Below the pieces are notes generated by a model. That model had not been told where the DNA came from. It was given only the letters and a program-made list of their open reading frames with translations, and made no database searches. From positions 930,001-994,000 of the forward strand of contig CBDDOY010000002.1 of NCBI GenBank assembly GCA_965232165.1: DNA of 64,000 nt, read 5' to 3'. A program made the translations under genes and the position numbers. Shown here piece after piece: positions 63,905 through 64,000 of the stretch. Source of the DNA: UBA2779 sp965232165. GTDB lineage: Bacteria; Spirochaetota; Spirochaetia; DSM-2461. Within the stretch, counting starts at the first letter, position 1. Each line of letters begins with the position of its first letter.

Positions 63905-64000
63905 CTGCCATCGGATTATCTTTTGCACAATACCACTAGAGCCCCCTCTGAAAACCGATAGCTTGCGCCAGCAGAACACGCACAGGCAGGCGGAAAAGAG

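Noticed and set aside
50012..64000. Template repeat (TR) for the variable-region-like gene end
   Set aside because: Looked for a second copy of the last 41 codons with AAC codons at the free positions on both strands; none was seen in the window.

Overview
The window looks like a chromosome segment of an anaerobic spirochaete, probably Treponema-like. This is inferred from the spirochaetal/mitochondrial-type elongation factor G, a ThrH-type phosphatase, several secreted or membrane-anchored TPR proteins, a surface FGE-type lipoprotein of the kind used as a diversity-generating retroelement (DGR) target in Treponema, and an anaerobe's gene set (NifU/NifS, FeoA/FeoB, ferredoxin-thioredoxin-reductase-like protein, ThyX). 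No rRNA or tRNA gene was recognised.

Layout. 1-23 kb is mostly ordinary housekeeping sequence: end of pyrG, a ferredoxin-thioredoxin reductase/glutaredoxin pair, thrH, EF-G plus a P-loop ATPase, an (alpha/alpha)6-type glycosidase, a lipoprotein, a nucleotidyltransferase-EamA fusion, an AI-2E family exporter, a phosphopantetheinyl transferase, thyX, a phosphohexomutase, nifS-nifU, an IS1634-family element, a DUF2156-like acyltransferase, and feoAB. Gaps between genes hold two dispersed repeat families: a ~162-bp MITE with GGGCACCTCT ends and 4-bp TTAA/TTAT/TTTA target duplications, and a ~125-bp GC-rich element whose hairpin shows compensatory changes between copies.

23.17-45.06 kb is the striking part: a head-to-tail array of 13 nearly identical ~1.3-kb units, each with a ~300-aa Rpn/PD-(D/E)XK-like protein followed by a conserved ~390-bp spacer. 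Units differ mainly in the number of 12-bp repeats (7-13) encoding Gly-Ile-Gln-Lys / Gly-Arg-Gln-Glu near the C-terminus. Nine units are open; one carries a MITE plus an IS1634-like element that itself carries an IS256-like element; one carries a decayed IS256 copy; two are broken inside or next to the 12-bp repeats. A lone 5' remnant of the same gene lies at 54.7 kb.

45-54 kb is accessory and scarred: an FGE-domain fragment, a DUF5131-like pseudogene with two Trp-to-stop changes, an ImmA/IrrE-like peptidase with a small overlapping partner, three small envelope proteins, then a relic DGR: rearranged reverse-transcriptase pieces (one split by a MITE), a large hairpin, and an intact lipoprotein with an FGE/C-type-lectin domain carrying a variable-region-like C-terminus, co-transcribed with a 992-aa caspase-family protein. 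55-63 kb has a frameshifted CDF transporter, a SelB-like protein lacking its GTPase domain, a lipoprotein, a metallophosphoesterase-ParB-like fusion, a TPR protein with a degenerate Mrr-like tail, and two further TPR proteins. The window ends with another retroelement-linked scrap and a fourth copy of the GC-rich structured repeat.
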